Notes: a model not told the origin generated them from the letters alone. Positions 36,121-46,092 are shown, numbered from the stretch's first letter. The stretch is DNA of 64,000 bases from Arenibacter certesii DSM 19833 (GCF_000429545.1 NZ_AUCB01000016.1:44322-108321), one strand, 5' to 3'. Translations and numbers: made by a program.

Positions 36121-37311
36121 ATGCCATCAATTTCGAACAAAGGTCTATCCATGCCCGAGTCCCCTATAAGAAAATTAGTCCCCTATGCCGAGGCGGCAAA
36201 GGAGAGAGGGATAGAGGTAATACACCTCAACATTGGACAACCAGACATTAAAACCCCTCAAATTGCCTTAGACGCTGTAAAAAATAACGATCTAGAAATA
36301 TTGGCTTATAGCCGAACAGAAGGCTCCGAGGCGTATCGTCAAAAGATAGCAAAGTATTATGCCAAGAACGATATTGATGTTACGGCATCACAAATTATAG
36401 TGACAACTGGTGGCTCCGAAGCGCTGGCTTTTGCCATGAACACTATTGCGGATATGGGAGATGAGATTATTATCCCCGAACCATTTTATGCCAACTACAA
36501 TGGTTTTGCAACCGCTTCTGGTCTTAACGTGGTACCGGTAACGTCATATATAGAAGATAATTTTGCCCTTCCGCCCATAGAGGAGTTCGAAAAATTAATT
36601 ACAACTCGCACACGCGCCATCCTTATTTGCAATCCTGGAAATCCCACAGGATACCTATACAGTAAGGAAGAAATAAAAAAATTAGCGGCCATTGTAAAAA
36701 AGCACGACCTTTTCCTAGTAGCCGATGAAGTTTACCGTGAATTTACGTATGAAGGGCGGGAGCATTATTCCATATTACAGGAGGCAGGATTGGAAAAGCA
36801 TGCCATAGTAGTAGATTCCGTATCCAAAAGATATAGCATGTGTGGTGCAAGAATAGGATGTTTGGTATCCAAAAATAAAGAAGTGATACAAACCGCCCTT
36901 AAATTTGCACAAGCACGGTTATCTCCCCCTACTTACGCACAGATAGCGAGTGAGGCTGCATTGGAGACTCCCCAGCGCTATTTTGATGCTGTAAAGGAAG
37001 AGTACGTTTCCCGAAGGGATCTGCTGATAACCGAACTAAACAAAATAGAGGGAATAAAAGTGGGTAATCCACAAGGCGCATTTTATTGTATTGTTGAATT
37101 ACCTATTAAAAACGCTGATAAATTTGCCCAATGGCTTTTGGAAAGCTTTAATACCAATGGTGCAACCGTAATGGTGGCTCCCGCAGCAGGCTTTTATGCC
37201 ACAGAAGGCCTAGGGCTTAATCAAGTAAGGATTGCTTATGTTCTGGAAAAAGAAGAGATTAAAAAAGCCGTACATATTCTAGGTGAGGCTTTAAAGGTGT
37301 ACAACGATTAA
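36121..37311 (+). CDS. pyridoxal phosphate-dependent aminotransferase (class I, aspartate-like)
   Basis: 396 residues, fold type I aminotransferase. GGSEALAFAMN near 101 binds the cofactor phosphate; NPGNPTGYLYSKEE is the substrate-contact region; the PLP lysine is in VDSVSKRYSMCGARIG around residue 240. It resembles the AspC/AAT family that moves amino groups between aspartate, glutamate and 2-oxoacids, though the exact substrate cannot be fixed. It overlaps murB by one base (TAATG), so the two genes form an operon. Confidence 0.92.
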   Translation: MPSISNKGLSMPESPIRKLVPYAEAAKERGIEVIHLNIGQPDIKTPQIALDAVKNNDLEILAYSRTEGSEAYRQKIAKYYAKNDIDVTASQIIVTTGGSEALAFAMNTIADMGDEIIIPEPFYANYNGFATASGLNVVPVTSYIEDNFALPPIEEFEKLITTRTRAILICNPGNPTGYLYSKEEIKKLAAIVKKHDLFLVADEVYREFTYEGREHYSILQEAGLEKHAIVVDSVSKRYSMCGARIGCLVSKNKEVIQTALKFAQARLSPPTYAQIASEAALETPQRYFDAVKEEYVSRRDLLITELNKIEGIKVGNPQGAFYCIVELPIKNADKFAQWLLESFNTNGATVMVAPAAGFYATEGLGLNQVRIAYVLEKEEIKKAVHILGEALKVYND

Positions 37312-38327
37312 TGATCATCCAAGAGAACATTTCTTTAAAAAAATATAATACTTTCGGGATTGAGGCGAAAGCAAAATATTTTTGTGAAATTAAATCGGTC
37401 AGTGATTTAAGAGCGGCATTGACCTTAGATGGCTATCCTGATTTATTTATTCTAGGTGGCGGCAGTAACATGCTAATTACCCAAGACCTAAATTACCTAG
37501 TGCTCTATATAAATATAAAGGGAATTACTACTGTATGGGAAGATGAGGACCATATCTGCATAGCGGTAAATGCAGGTGAGAATTGGCACGGTTTGGTATT
37601 ATGGACCCTAAAGCACAACTATGGCGGTTTGGAAAACCTCTCCTTAATTCCTGGTAATTCTGGTACCGCCCCTATACAAAATATTGGCGCTTATGGCGTG
37701 GAGCTAAAAGATACCTTCGTTAGTTGTAAAGCAATAGAAATAGCTACTCAAAAACTTCATCAGTTTAGTAAGGACGATTGTAAATTTGGATATAGGGAAT
37801 CCTTTTTTAAAAATGAAGGTAAAGGCAAGTATATTATTACTTCCATACAGCTTAAACTCACAAAAAGAAATCACCGGAAGCATATGGATTACGGAGCCAT
37901 TGCATCGGAATTAGACAAACAGGGAATTATAGATCCCAGCATCCAGGACATCTCCAATGCTGTGGTCGCTATAAGGCAAAGCAAACTTCCAAACCCAGAA
38001 GAGCTTGGCAATAGCGGGAGTTTCTTTAAAAATCCCGTATTAAACACAAAAGATTTTCAATCATTCATCAGCAACCATCCGGAGGCTCCCTTTTACAAAG
38101 TATCAGAAACAGAATTTAAGGTACCTGCAGGTTGGTTAATAGAAAAAAGCGGCTTTAAGGGCAAAAGATATGGAGATGCTGGAATTCACAAAAATCAAGC
38201 CTTAGTCTTGGTCAACTATGGCAATGCTACAGGCACTGAGATCATGGTTATGGCAGAGCACATAATGGCCACGGTTTACAAGAACTTTAAAATCGTTATC
38301 AACCCAGAAGTTAATATAATAAAATAG
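37311..38327 (+). CDS. murB: UDP-N-acetylenolpyruvoylglucosamine reductase
   Basis: 338 residues, FAD-dependent reduction of UDP-GlcNAc-enolpyruvate to UDP-MurNAc. NTFGIEAKAKYFCEI begins the FAD domain; GGGSNMLI and IPGNSGTAPIQNIGAYGVEL are the FAD-binding loops; GYRESFFK and LGNSGSFFKNPV carry active-site residues, including the catalytic serine. This is the long type I enzyme with a C-terminal domain, like E. coli MurB. Translationally coupled to the aminotransferase upstream. Confidence 0.95.
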   Translation: MIIQENISLKKYNTFGIEAKAKYFCEIKSVSDLRAALTLDGYPDLFILGGGSNMLITQDLNYLVLYINIKGITTVWEDEDHICIAVNAGENWHGLVLWTLKHNYGGLENLSLIPGNSGTAPIQNIGAYGVELKDTFVSCKAIEIATQKLHQFSKDDCKFGYRESFFKNEGKGKYIITSIQLKLTKRNHRKHMDYGAIASELDKQGIIDPSIQDISNAVVAIRQSKLPNPEELGNSGSFFKNPVLNTKDFQSFISNHPEAPFYKVSETEFKVPAGWLIEKSGFKGKRYGDAGIHKNQALVLVNYGNATGTEIMVMAEHIMATVYKNFKIVINPEVNIIK

Positions 38328-38373
38328 CCCCTGCAAAAAAACAGGGGCCATACCAAACCAAACTAACCAAATT

Positions 38374-38402
38374 AAAATGTACAGTTACCAGCTGTACATT
38401 TT
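38374..38402 (+). terminator. terminator after murB
   Basis: 11-bp perfect stem (AAAATGTACAG / CTGTACATTTT) with a 7-nt loop, ending in TTTT. A second stem, CCCCTG / CAGGGG, occurs just after the stop at about 38329-38346. Confidence 0.7.
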
Positions 38403-38525
38403 TCCTATAACTATTTTATAAACGCCATCTTTAACAATCAATTAAATATTTTAGCGTTTCTTTATATACGGGGAAAATATCGTCTTGGATGATTTATACT
38501 TCATTTTTTTTAATCTTTGCATAAT

Positions 38526-39089
38526 ATGAGCATCTTATTAGAAAATCATATTGTAGAGCTTCTTTTGGAACGGAATGACAAAGCCATGTCATTGCTGTAT
38601 GAACATTACGGAGATACCTTGCTTGGTGTTGCCTTTAAAGTTGTCAGAAATGAGGAATTAGCCCAAGATGTACTTCAAGAAAGTTTCATGAAAATATGGA
38701 AAAACTCAGATCGTTACGACCCCAACAAAGCTAAATTATTTACATGGCTATTTCGGATCGTGCGCAATACGTCCATTGATAAATTACGAAGTGTAAATAC
38801 CAAATCCGATAAGGAGATCCAAATAGATGTTTCGGACGTATATAAATTAGGAACTGAAGGAGTTAATCCAGAATTGATGGATGTTCAGGACAATTTGGAT
38901 AAGCTTGATGATAAATACCAAATAGTTTTAGATGCCTTATTTTTTCAGGGGATGACCCAACAGGAAGCTAGTGATGAATTGAATATACCTTTAGGCACCA
39001 TTAAATCCAGATTAAAAATTGGATTAAGGGAACTAAGGAAAATATACGGATCAGTTCTACTGCTTACCAGTATGTTATATATTTTTTAA
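38526..39089 (+). CDS. ECF-type RNA polymerase sigma factor
   Basis: 187 residues with sigma-70 region 2 (ALLYEHYG-like start, AQDVLQESFMKIWKN) and region 4 (QIVLDALFFQGMTQQEASDELN, then IPLGTIKSRLKIGLREL). I chose the ATG at 38526; a TTG at 38517 is in frame. It is followed 90 bp later by an anti-sigma gene, the usual sigma/anti-sigma pair that answers to an envelope signal. Confidence 0.92.
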   Translation: MSILLENHIVELLLERNDKAMSLLYEHYGDTLLGVAFKVVRNEELAQDVLQESFMKIWKNSDRYDPNKAKLFTWLFRIVRNTSIDKLRSVNTKSDKEIQIDVSDVYKLGTEGVNPELMDVQDNLDKLDDKYQIVLDALFFQGMTQQEASDELNIPLGTIKSRLKIGLRELRKIYGSVLLLTSMLYIF

Positions 39090-39179
39090 ACCAAAGCATC
39101 TTATCAGATTAGGCCATATTCTTATGGTTGACAATTGCAACAACCTATTCAGTTGAGAAGCACTGTAAAGTACAAAGCG

Positions 39180-39938
39180 ATGAATGATAAAATAAAAAAC
39201 TTTTTAGACACGGACCTACTAGAACAATATCTTGTGGGAACCACCTCCCAGGAGGAAACACTACAGGTAGAGCGTTATATTGCGATTTATCCCGAAGTGA
39301 GAAAAACGTATATGGAACTTCAAGAGAACCTGGAGATGTATGCCAAACAACATGCTATAAAAACGCCAGATGGGCTAAAAGATCGAATATTAAATGAGGT
39401 TAAAAAAGAGAAAAAAGGCCGCAGAAAGTTTTATATGTATGCGGTTGCAGCAAGCTTTACGGCTTTAATCTTCGCAGGAGCCTCCTTTACTTTTTGGAAT
39501 CAAAACCAGAGCCTACAGGAAGAGAATGTTATGGTAAATAACAAAATAGAATCCCTGGAAGAAAATATGCGCATACAATTAGAGGATGTACGCAACCAGT
39601 TTATTGTACTCCACAATCCTAAAACAAAAAAGCTCACCGTAAAGGGCAATAACAAAGCCAAGGAACTAAAAGCGGTAGCCTATATCAATCCAGTAAAAAA
39701 ACTGTCCTACATCAATGTCAGCAAGCTGCCAAATCTACCAGAGGATCAATGTTACCAAATGTGGGCAGAAGTAAATGGGGAAATGATAAACTTGGGGATC
39801 ATAAAAGAAGCCACTGATAGCGAAAAGCTAATGGCGCTACCTTATGGTGAAAATGCAATGGGATACATCACCATAGAGAGCAAGGGTGGCAACAGTTCTC
39901 CCACTATAGAGAATATAGTAGCCAATATCCGCTACTAA
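39180..39938 (+). CDS. anti-sigma factor, RskA-like
   Basis: 252 residues. The N-terminal 100 residues form the cytoplasmic sigma-binding part (LLEQYLVGTTSQEETLQVERY). One transmembrane helix (MYAVAASFTALIFAGASFTFW) is followed by a coiled-coil segment and the periplasmic RskA-type domain (KLPNLPEDQCYQMWAEVNGEM). I chose the ATG at 39180, since a start at the TTG 39135 would add an unrelated 15 residues. It should hold the sigma factor of 38526-39089 at the membrane. Confidence 0.9.
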   Translation: MNDKIKNFLDTDLLEQYLVGTTSQEETLQVERYIAIYPEVRKTYMELQENLEMYAKQHAIKTPDGLKDRILNEVKKEKKGRRKFYMYAVAASFTALIFAGASFTFWNQNQSLQEENVMVNNKIESLEENMRIQLEDVRNQFIVLHNPKTKKLTVKGNNKAKELKAVAYINPVKKLSYINVSKLPNLPEDQCYQMWAEVNGEMINLGIIKEATDSEKLMALPYGENAMGYITIESKGGNSSPTIENIVANIRY

Positions 39939-39967
39939 AACAATCTTTAAACTAATCCCAATCTTTC

Positions 39968-39996
39968 TTGGGTAGCTTATTAATTTCATATCTTTG
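39968..39996 (+). promoter_or_regulatory. promoter of small membrane protein gene
   Basis: TTG (39968-39970), 18-bp spacer, TATCTTTG (39989-39996). Both boxes fit the Bacteroidota consensus; the ATG is 20 bp downstream at 40017. Confidence 0.6.
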
Positions 39997-40016
39997 TAGA
40001 AATTTAACGCAAGGAT

Positions 40017-40220
40017 ATGAAATTAGCACTTTTAACCATTGGCTTACTGGCACTTGCATTTGCCGGCATCGCATTAAAAATATGGTCAAAAAAAGACGGT
40101 AAATTTGCAGGAACCTGCGCAAGTCAAAGTCCATTTTTAAACAAAGAAGGGGAAGCTTGTGGCTATTGCGGAAAGCTACCAACGGAACAGGATTGCAAAA
40201 AAGAAGACATAGCTTCATAG
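40017..40220 (+). CDS. small membrane-anchored cysteine-containing protein
   Basis: 67 residues: an N-terminal signal anchor (residues 2-22, hydrophobic, then KIWSKKDGKF) and a short exported tail with four cysteines (CASQ, CGYCGK, DCKKED). CxxC in GYCGK may bind a metal or a thiol. Small proteins of this type occur in flavobacteria under the name 'membrane or secreted protein'; no function is known. A 40-bp gap separates it from the sigma factor gene. Confidence 0.7.
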   Translation: MKLALLTIGLLALAFAGIALKIWSKKDGKFAGTCASQSPFLNKEGEACGYCGKLPTEQDCKKEDIAS

Positions 40221-40257
40221 TTTACTTCTTTTAACCCCCAATTTTTTACCCCATATT

Positions 40258-40830
40258 TTGGAAAAGACAGACGAATCCCTAACTAATCTTATCGAAAAGG
40301 CCAAATTAGGAAACCAGATTGCATTTAGTGCACTATTGAATCATTTTTGGAACGATGTATATGGTTTTCAGCTCATTAGAACCCAGAATGAAAATGACGC
40401 TGAGGATATCACTATTCAGACCTTTTCCCAAGCATTTGACAAGATCCATACCTTTGACAACTCTTATAAGTTTAAGACTTGGCTCATCGCCATTTCCAAA
40501 AATTTACACGTAGATCTAATCCGAAAGAGAAAGAGAAACGTTCTACAAGGAAGTGAAAGCGGTAACACGGAAGCAATAAAAAAAGTTTTGGACGATGCTC
40601 CTTCTATTGAGGACAGTCTTATTACAGAACAAAACTTAGCTGCACTATTAGGGTATATAAAAAAATTAAAACCTCATTATCAAGAGGTAATAAATCTTAG
40701 GTACTTTCAGGAACTTGCCTACGCCGAAATAGCGGAAAGATTGGGAGAACCGATCAACAATGTAAAAGTTAAGCTTTTAAGGGCTAAAAAGCTTTTGGCG
40801 GAAATCATAAAAAACCAGAAATCCGATTAG
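40258..40830 (+). CDS. ECF-type RNA polymerase sigma factor (TTG start)
   Basis: 190 residues with region 2 (AFSALLNHFWNDVYGFQLI, NDAEDITIQTFSQAFDKI) and region 4 (HYQEVINLRYFQELAYAEIAE, followed by EPINNVKVKLLRAKKLL). No ATG is available near the N-terminus, so the TTG at 40258 (MEKTDESLTNLIEKAK) is the likely start. No anti-sigma gene adjoins it, unlike the sigma at 38526. lipA follows after 71 bp. Confidence 0.88.
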   Translation: MEKTDESLTNLIEKAKLGNQIAFSALLNHFWNDVYGFQLIRTQNENDAEDITIQTFSQAFDKIHTFDNSYKFKTWLIAISKNLHVDLIRKRKRNVLQGSESGNTEAIKKVLDDAPSIEDSLITEQNLAALLGYIKKLKPHYQEVINLRYFQELAYAEIAERLGEPINNVKVKLLRAKKLLAEIIKNQKSD

Positions 40831-40901
40831 GTACTTTACCAACAAACTGTCTTTTAAACCCCTTCATTTCGTATATTTACAACTTAGCATATTAGGATAT
40901 A

Positions 40902-41777
40902 ATGAGCACAGAAACTATAGATAGCGTAATCCCTCCAAAAGGCAAACCCAAATGGTTAAGGGTTAAACTACCCACAGGAAAGAAATATACCCAATTAAGA
41001 GGATTGGTAGACAAATACAACCTAAACACAATTTGCACCTCCGGTAGCTGCCCAAATATGGGAGAATGCTGGGGAGAAGGCACCGCCACTTTTATGATAT
41101 TAGGTAATATCTGCACCCGATCCTGCGGATTTTGTGGTGTTAAAACTGGTAGACCGGAAGATATTGATTGGGAAGAACCGGAAAAAGTTGCTAGATCCAT
41201 TAAAATTATGGGGATTAAGCATGCCGTTATTACCTCTGTAGACCGGGACGACATAAAGGACATGGGATCCATTATCTGGGGCGAGACGGTTAAAGCGATT
41301 AGGAGGATGAATCCTACCACTACCCTAGAAACACTTATTCCTGATTTTCAAGGGATTGAAACCCACTTAGATCGTATCTTAGCGGTACGGCCCGAAGTTA
41401 TCTCCCACAACATGGAAACCGTTAAAAGGTTAACTAGGGAAGTCCGTATCCAAGCAAAATATGAACGCAGCCTAGGAGTGCTTTCCTACCTAAAGAAAAA
41501 TGGTGCCCACCGAACCAAATCCGGGATTATGTTAGGATTGGGTGAAATGGAAGAGGAGGTAATTACCACCATGAAAGACCTTAGGGCCGCCGATGTTGAT
41601 GTAGTAACTATAGGACAGTATCTACAACCGTCCAAAAGGCATTTACCTGTAAAGGAATATATATTACCGGACCAATTCAAAAAATATGAGGAAATAGGTT
41701 TAGAATTAGGATTTAGACATGTAGAAAGTGGAGCGTTGGTACGTTCATCGTACAAAGCCCACAAACACATTTTATAG
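40902..41777 (+). CDS. lipA: lipoyl synthase
   Basis: 291 residues. Radical SAM enzyme that inserts two sulfurs into octanoyl chains on E2/GcvH proteins. Both iron-sulfur sites are visible: the auxiliary cluster cysteines C45, C50 and C56 ([12 protein letters not shown]) and the SAM cluster C71-x3-C75-x2-C78 (CTRSCGFC). The C-terminal [10 protein letters not shown] carries the conserved serine of the auxiliary cluster. 71 bp after the sigma gene; may be cotranscribed. Confidence 0.97.
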   Translation: MSTETIDSVIPPKGKPKWLRVKLPTGKKYTQLRGLVDKYNLNTICTSGSCPNMGECWGEGTATFMILGNICTRSCGFCGVKTGRPEDIDWEEPEKVARSIKIMGIKHAVITSVDRDDIKDMGSIIWGETVKAIRRMNPTTTLETLIPDFQGIETHLDRILAVRPEVISHNMETVKRLTREVRIQAKYERSLGVLSYLKKNGAHRTKSGIMLGLGEMEEEVITTMKDLRAADVDVVTIGQYLQPSKRHLPVKEYILPDQFKKYEEIGLELGFRHVESGALVRSSYKAHKHIL

Positions 41778-41856
41778 AAAGATAGCCCCCAATCTCCTAT
41801 ATATATTTAATGGACGTTATCCGCATATGAACCGGATATAATGGCTTACCAATTTT

Positions 41857-42867
41857 ATGACACAGACAACGATAGGCATAAACGGCTTCGGAAGAATTGG
41901 TCGAACCCTTTTTAGGCTTCTTAGCCAACAGCCTCATTTAAAGGTGGTTGCAATAAATGATTTAGCCGATGCAACTACCTTGGCCCACTTATTAAAATAC
42001 GATAGTATTCACGGGGTATCGCCATTAAAGATCTCCCATACCAAGAACAGTATTTTAGTGGAGGACAATGAGGTAGCACTTTTAAACCACAGATCACCAG
42101 AAAACATTCCATGGTCGGACTACGGGGTAGATATTGTCGTGGAAGCTACTGGCAAGTTTAAAGACGCCCTCAATTTAAACTATCATTTAAAAAACGGAGC
42201 AAAGAAGGTGATTTTATCGGTACCACCTGCTGATGATGATATAAAGATGATCGTTTTTGGAATAAATCACGAGACCTTGACCTCTGAGGACCATATTATT
42301 TCGAATGCTTCTTGCACTACCAATAATGCGGCGCCAATGATAAAGGTTATCCAAGATTTATGTGGTATAGAACAAGCGTACATCACCACCATTCATTCTT
42401 ACACCTCGGACCAAAGTCTGCATGACCAACCTCATAAAGACTTGAGACGGGCAAGAGCGGCCGCCCAGTCCATTGTACCCACTACCACCGGTGCAGCCAA
42501 GGCGCTTACCAGAATATTTCCAGAACTTGCAGATGTTATTGGAGGTTGTGGTATACGGGTACCGGTTCCTAATGGATCCCTTACAGATATCACTTTCAAT
42601 GTAAGAAAAGACACAAGTATTGAGGAAATTAACAGTGCATTTAAAGATGTTTCACAAAAACAATTTAAAAATATCCTATATTACACAAATGATCCAATAG
42701 TTTCTATTGACATCAACAATAGTTGTTATTCTTGTACGTTTGATTCTTTGATGACTTCGGTAATTGGAAAAATGGTCAAGATTATTGGATGGTACGATAA
42801 TGAGACTGGATACAGCTCCAGGATTGTAGATCTAATTAATTATTTAACAGCTAAAAAATACGTTTGA
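41857..42867 (+). CDS. gap: glyceraldehyde-3-phosphate dehydrogenase
   Basis: 336 residues. NAD-binding GINGFGRIGR at 8-17, Asp35 in AINDLAD (marks NAD over NADP use), catalytic Cys153 in SNASCTTNNAAP, and the phosphate-binding DQPHKDLRRARAAAQ and TTTGAAKA motifs. Complete and of normal length. Its TGA stop overlaps the TTG start of the downstream hybrid kinase by two bases, an uncommon junction between a glycolytic gene and a sensor. Confidence 0.96.
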   Translation: MTQTTIGINGFGRIGRTLFRLLSQQPHLKVVAINDLADATTLAHLLKYDSIHGVSPLKISHTKNSILVEDNEVALLNHRSPENIPWSDYGVDIVVEATGKFKDALNLNYHLKNGAKKVILSVPPADDDIKMIVFGINHETLTSEDHIISNASCTTNNAAPMIKVIQDLCGIEQAYITTIHSYTSDQSLHDQPHKDLRRARAAAQSIVPTTTGAAKALTRIFPELADVIGGCGIRVPVPNGSLTDITFNVRKDTSIEEINSAFKDVSQKQFKNILYYTNDPIVSIDINNSCYSCTFDSLMTSVIGKMVKIIGWYDNETGYSSRIVDLINYLTAKKYV

Positions 42868-45092
42868 GAGTCATTTTATCACATAAAGAAATAACAAAAT
42901 TTAGCATAGGTTGTGTTTTAGCAATGTTAATGTTATTTAGTTATGGCTACTCTCAAGAAATCGCTCCACCCGAATCCAATGTGGATATTCTCTTTGAGAA
43001 AGCAAGGGATTCCCGCAATAAAAATAAAATAAACCTGTCGTTAGAATATCTCAATGCCGCAATGGACATAGCGGCAAAAGAAAAGAACAATAAGGCCCTT
43101 ATAGATTGTTACCATAAATTTTCCATTATTTATCTAAAAATGGAAAGGGAAGATACTGCAGAATTCTATTGGGACAGAGCCAAATCTCTCTTAAAAAGCA
43201 CCTCCTATCCCTATGGCAAAGCCATGCAAAAATACATAGAGGCTATAATCGCTTTCCATGACCAAAAAAATTTCTTGGCCATCTCTATGTTAAACGAAGC
43301 CAAACAATTAAACAACGATCGAAATTTACTGAACAACATTTTATTTGTTGAGGGCGAAATTTTTTTAAAGCTGGAGAAACTGGCAAGCGCAGAGAAAAAC
43401 TTCAACTCCCTAATAGTTAATACGGACATTTTTGAACAGGCTTACCTAGCAGTCAACGCACATCTCAAATTAGCAGAACTACATATCATCACTTCAGATT
43501 TGGAAAGTGCTGTTGCCGATGCAGAAATTGCATTGAGAATAGCCAAGGCCAACGGTTTTGTTAAGGAAGAGTTAATTGCCAATCAATTGCTTTCCAGTTC
43601 CAATGCGGCACTTGGTCTTTATGAACCTGCCCTTACCTATAACCAGAATATACTTCAGATAAAAGATTCTATTTTTACTATAGAGAAAATCCTTATTGAA
43701 AGCCAGACCTCCGATAGGGTCCAGACCGATTTTATGAAGGATGAAATAGCACGGCAAGATACCAGAATAACGGAATTAAGCGAATCTAAAAGCAGGTCTG
43801 AGATTACTGCTATCCTAACTTCGGCATTTTTAACCATTATTTCTATCCTTGCGGTTGCCCTATATAGGAACAATCAAATAAAACTACGGACCAACGATCT
43901 TTTACAAGTTAAAAACGAAGAATTAAAAGCCGCACGAGATGCAGCAGTATTGGCCATGGAAGCAAAGACCAACTTTCTTTCTACAGTGAGCCATGAGCTT
44001 AGAACACCGCTCTATGCGGTTACTGGATTAACCCATTTATTACTGGAAGAAAATCCCAGTGAAAACCAAAAAGAACATTTAAATTCTTTAAAGTTCTCTG
44101 GAGAATATCTATTGAATTTCATCAATGATATTCTGCAGATTAATAAGATCGATGCAGAGAAATTAGAAATCCATCAAATTAGTTTCAGCCTTAAAAAAAT
44201 TCTGTCGGAGGTCATCAACTCATTACAACAAAGCGCTAAGCAAAACAAAACAAGGGTCATACTGCAGTATGACGAATCTATTCCTCAACATCTACTGGGT
44301 GATCCTCTAAAATTATCCCAAATATTTATCAACCTTATCGGCAATGCTATAAAATTCACCAAAAACGGAGAGGTAACCGTCATTGCTAAGATGACCGAAA
44401 TGGTAAATGAAAATATCAATATCTACTTTGAGGTAAAAGATACCGGAATAGGCATCGATTTGGATCAGCAGCGAGACATCTTCGATAGCTTTGAACAAGG
44501 ATCTATTCAGATCAACAGAGAATATGGCGGAACCGGATTGGGACTTACCATTGTAAAAAGTCTATTGGGCCTGTTTGGCAGTACCATTGAATTAAAAAGT
44601 GAATTGGGCAAGGGCAGTTCCTTCTTCTTTAATCTAGCATTAAAAAGCAAGGATGATATTGAGGACGACCTTTTATTTGAAGTCACTGACGAAGAATATG
44701 ACTTATCTGGCCTGCATTTATTAGTGGTAGAAGACAATAAAATCAACCAGGTAATCACCAAGAAAATGTTAGACAAAAAGGAGATTACCTGTGATATTGC
44801 TAGCAATGGTCTAGAAGCTGTAGCAATGGTAAGGAAAACCGAATATGACGGAATCCTTATGGATATCCATATGCCCGGAATAAGTGGGGAAGAAGCTACT
44901 ATAGAAATTAGAAAATTCAACCGATTTATTCCTATCATCGCACTTACTGCAATTTCTTTAGATGATAGTATGGAAAGTTTTTATGCCGCAGGTTGCAATG
45001 ATGTAGTAACCAAGCCTTTTAAACCAGAAGTGTTTTACCGAAAAATTGGTCAACACATAATAGGAACAAATAGACCTAAAGCAAAAGCTTAG
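42864..45092 (+). CDS. TPR-containing hybrid sensor histidine kinase
   Basis: 742 residues. A signal sequence or first helix (residues 12-29) exports a TPR-like helical sensor (about 40-290). A transmembrane helix (about 313-335) and coiled coil lead to HisKA with His377 in STVSHELRTPLY, an ATPase domain with DTGIGID (527-) and GGTGLGLTIVKS, and a C-terminal receiver with VVEDNKINQ and phosphoacceptor Asp667 in ILMDIHMPG. It starts at TTG 42864 inside the gap stop codon; the next ATG at 42924 would shorten the signal sequence too far. No DNA-binding output is present, so signal passes on via phosphotransfer. Confidence 0.9.
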   Translation: MRVILSHKEITKFSIGCVLAMLMLFSYGYSQEIAPPESNVDILFEKARDSRNKNKINLSLEYLNAAMDIAAKEKNNKALIDCYHKFSIIYLKMEREDTAEFYWDRAKSLLKSTSYPYGKAMQKYIEAIIAFHDQKNFLAISMLNEAKQLNNDRNLLNNILFVEGEIFLKLEKLASAEKNFNSLIVNTDIFEQAYLAVNAHLKLAELHIITSDLESAVADAEIALRIAKANGFVKEELIANQLLSSSNAALGLYEPALTYNQNILQIKDSIFTIEKILIESQTSDRVQTDFMKDEIARQDTRITELSESKSRSEITAILTSAFLTIISILAVALYRNNQIKLRTNDLLQVKNEELKAARDAAVLAMEAKTNFLSTVSHELRTPLYAVTGLTHLLLEENPSENQKEHLNSLKFSGEYLLNFINDILQINKIDAEKLEIHQISFSLKKILSEVINSLQQSAKQNKTRVILQYDESIPQHLLGDPLKLSQIFINLIGNAIKFTKNGEVTVIAKMTEMVNENINIYFEVKDTGIGIDLDQQRDIFDSFEQGSIQINREYGGTGLGLTIVKSLLGLFGSTIELKSELGKGSSFFFNLALKSKDDIEDDLLFEVTDEEYDLSGLHLLVVEDNKINQVITKKMLDKKEITCDIASNGLEAVAMVRKTEYDGILMDIHMPGISGEEATIEIRKFNRFIPIIALTAISLDDSMESFYAAGCNDVVTKPFKPEVFYRKIGQHIIGTNRPKAKA

Positions 45093-45099
45093 GGTGCTC

Positions 45100-46092
45100 T
45101 TAATCTAAATTTAGACTCTTTATTAACTCGGTTTTTCCATTACTTAGGAACACATGTTTTATACCTATATAATACAACTCCCCTATTTTTCCGGACAACC
45201 TTACATAATCTTTCTCGGTAGTTAGGATAAGTTCTTTTGTTAAAAACATTTCAATCTCCCTATCACTAAAAAAGTGATGGTCCGAATACGATAAATGCTC
45301 AAACTCCAATCCATTTTCCCTTAAATAACGTACTAAGGGAGCGGGATCTGCAATACCGGTTACCAAGGTTACCTTTCTACCTTTTATTTCGCCCAAGGAC
45401 ATCTCCTCAGGACCTCCTTTAAGCTTAGGATCGTATTCCAGATAGCTAAACACCACCTTTTGGCCGCTTTTTGGATTTAACTTTTCACGGATGGATATCT
45501 GTTCTTTTTCCGATATATTTTTAGGGCATTTAGTAACCACTATGATATTGGCACGTTTGGCCTCTCCTTTACTATCCCTTAAGTTCCCCGTTGGCAAATA
45601 CCAATCATCCACATATAACTTACCATAAGCGGTAAGCAGAACGTAGTAATCACATTTTACTTTTCTATGTTGAAAGGCATCGTCCAATAAAATAATATCT
45701 GGAGCCAAGGAGGCTTCCAAGGTGGTTATTCCATTTTGCCGATCCGCGTCTACAGCAACCGTAATTTCTGGAAATTTCTTGACTATCTGATAGGGTTCAT
45801 CACCCAAATCCTCCACTTTTACCTGTGGATTGGCAAGCATAAAACCTTTAGATTTTCTACCATAACCCCTACTTAAGACCGCTATCTTTTTAGCGTCTTT
45901 TAAACTCCTAATTAAAAATTCGATCATCGGAGTCTTACCTGTTCCCCCTACACTTAGATTGCCTACACAAATGGTTTTGGTATCATAGGATTTGCCTTTA
46001 AATATGTTTTGGTCATATAAAAAGTTACGCAGATACACTATAAAAGCGTACATCAATGAAATGGGGAAAGCTAATCTTCGTAATAGTTGCAT
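45100..46092 (-). CDS. lpxK: tetraacyldisaccharide 4'-kinase
   Basis: 330 residues. Phosphorylates the 4'-position of the lipid A disaccharide at the inner membrane. Walker A is VGNLSVGGTGKTPMI (about 42-56) and the family's DDAFQHRKVKCDYYVLL is near 137. The N-terminal hydrophobic segment anchors it to the membrane. Presence implies lipopolysaccharide with lipid A. It converges on the hybrid kinase (7 bp between stops) and is divergent from the Nif3 gene. Confidence 0.95.
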   Translation of the reverse strand: MQLLRRLAFPISLMYAFIVYLRNFLYDQNIFKGKSYDTKTICVGNLSVGGTGKTPMIEFLIRSLKDAKKIAVLSRGYGRKSKGFMLANPQVKVEDLGDEPYQIVKKFPEITVAVDADRQNGITTLEASLAPDIILLDDAFQHRKVKCDYYVLLTAYGKLYVDDWYLPTGNLRDSKGEAKRANIIVVTKCPKNISEKEQISIREKLNPKSGQKVVFSYLEYDPKLKGGPEEMSLGEIKGRKVTLVTGIADPAPLVRYLRENGLEFEHLSYSDHHFFSDREIEMFLTKELILTTEKDYVRLSGKIGELYYIGIKHVFLSNGKTELIKSLNLD

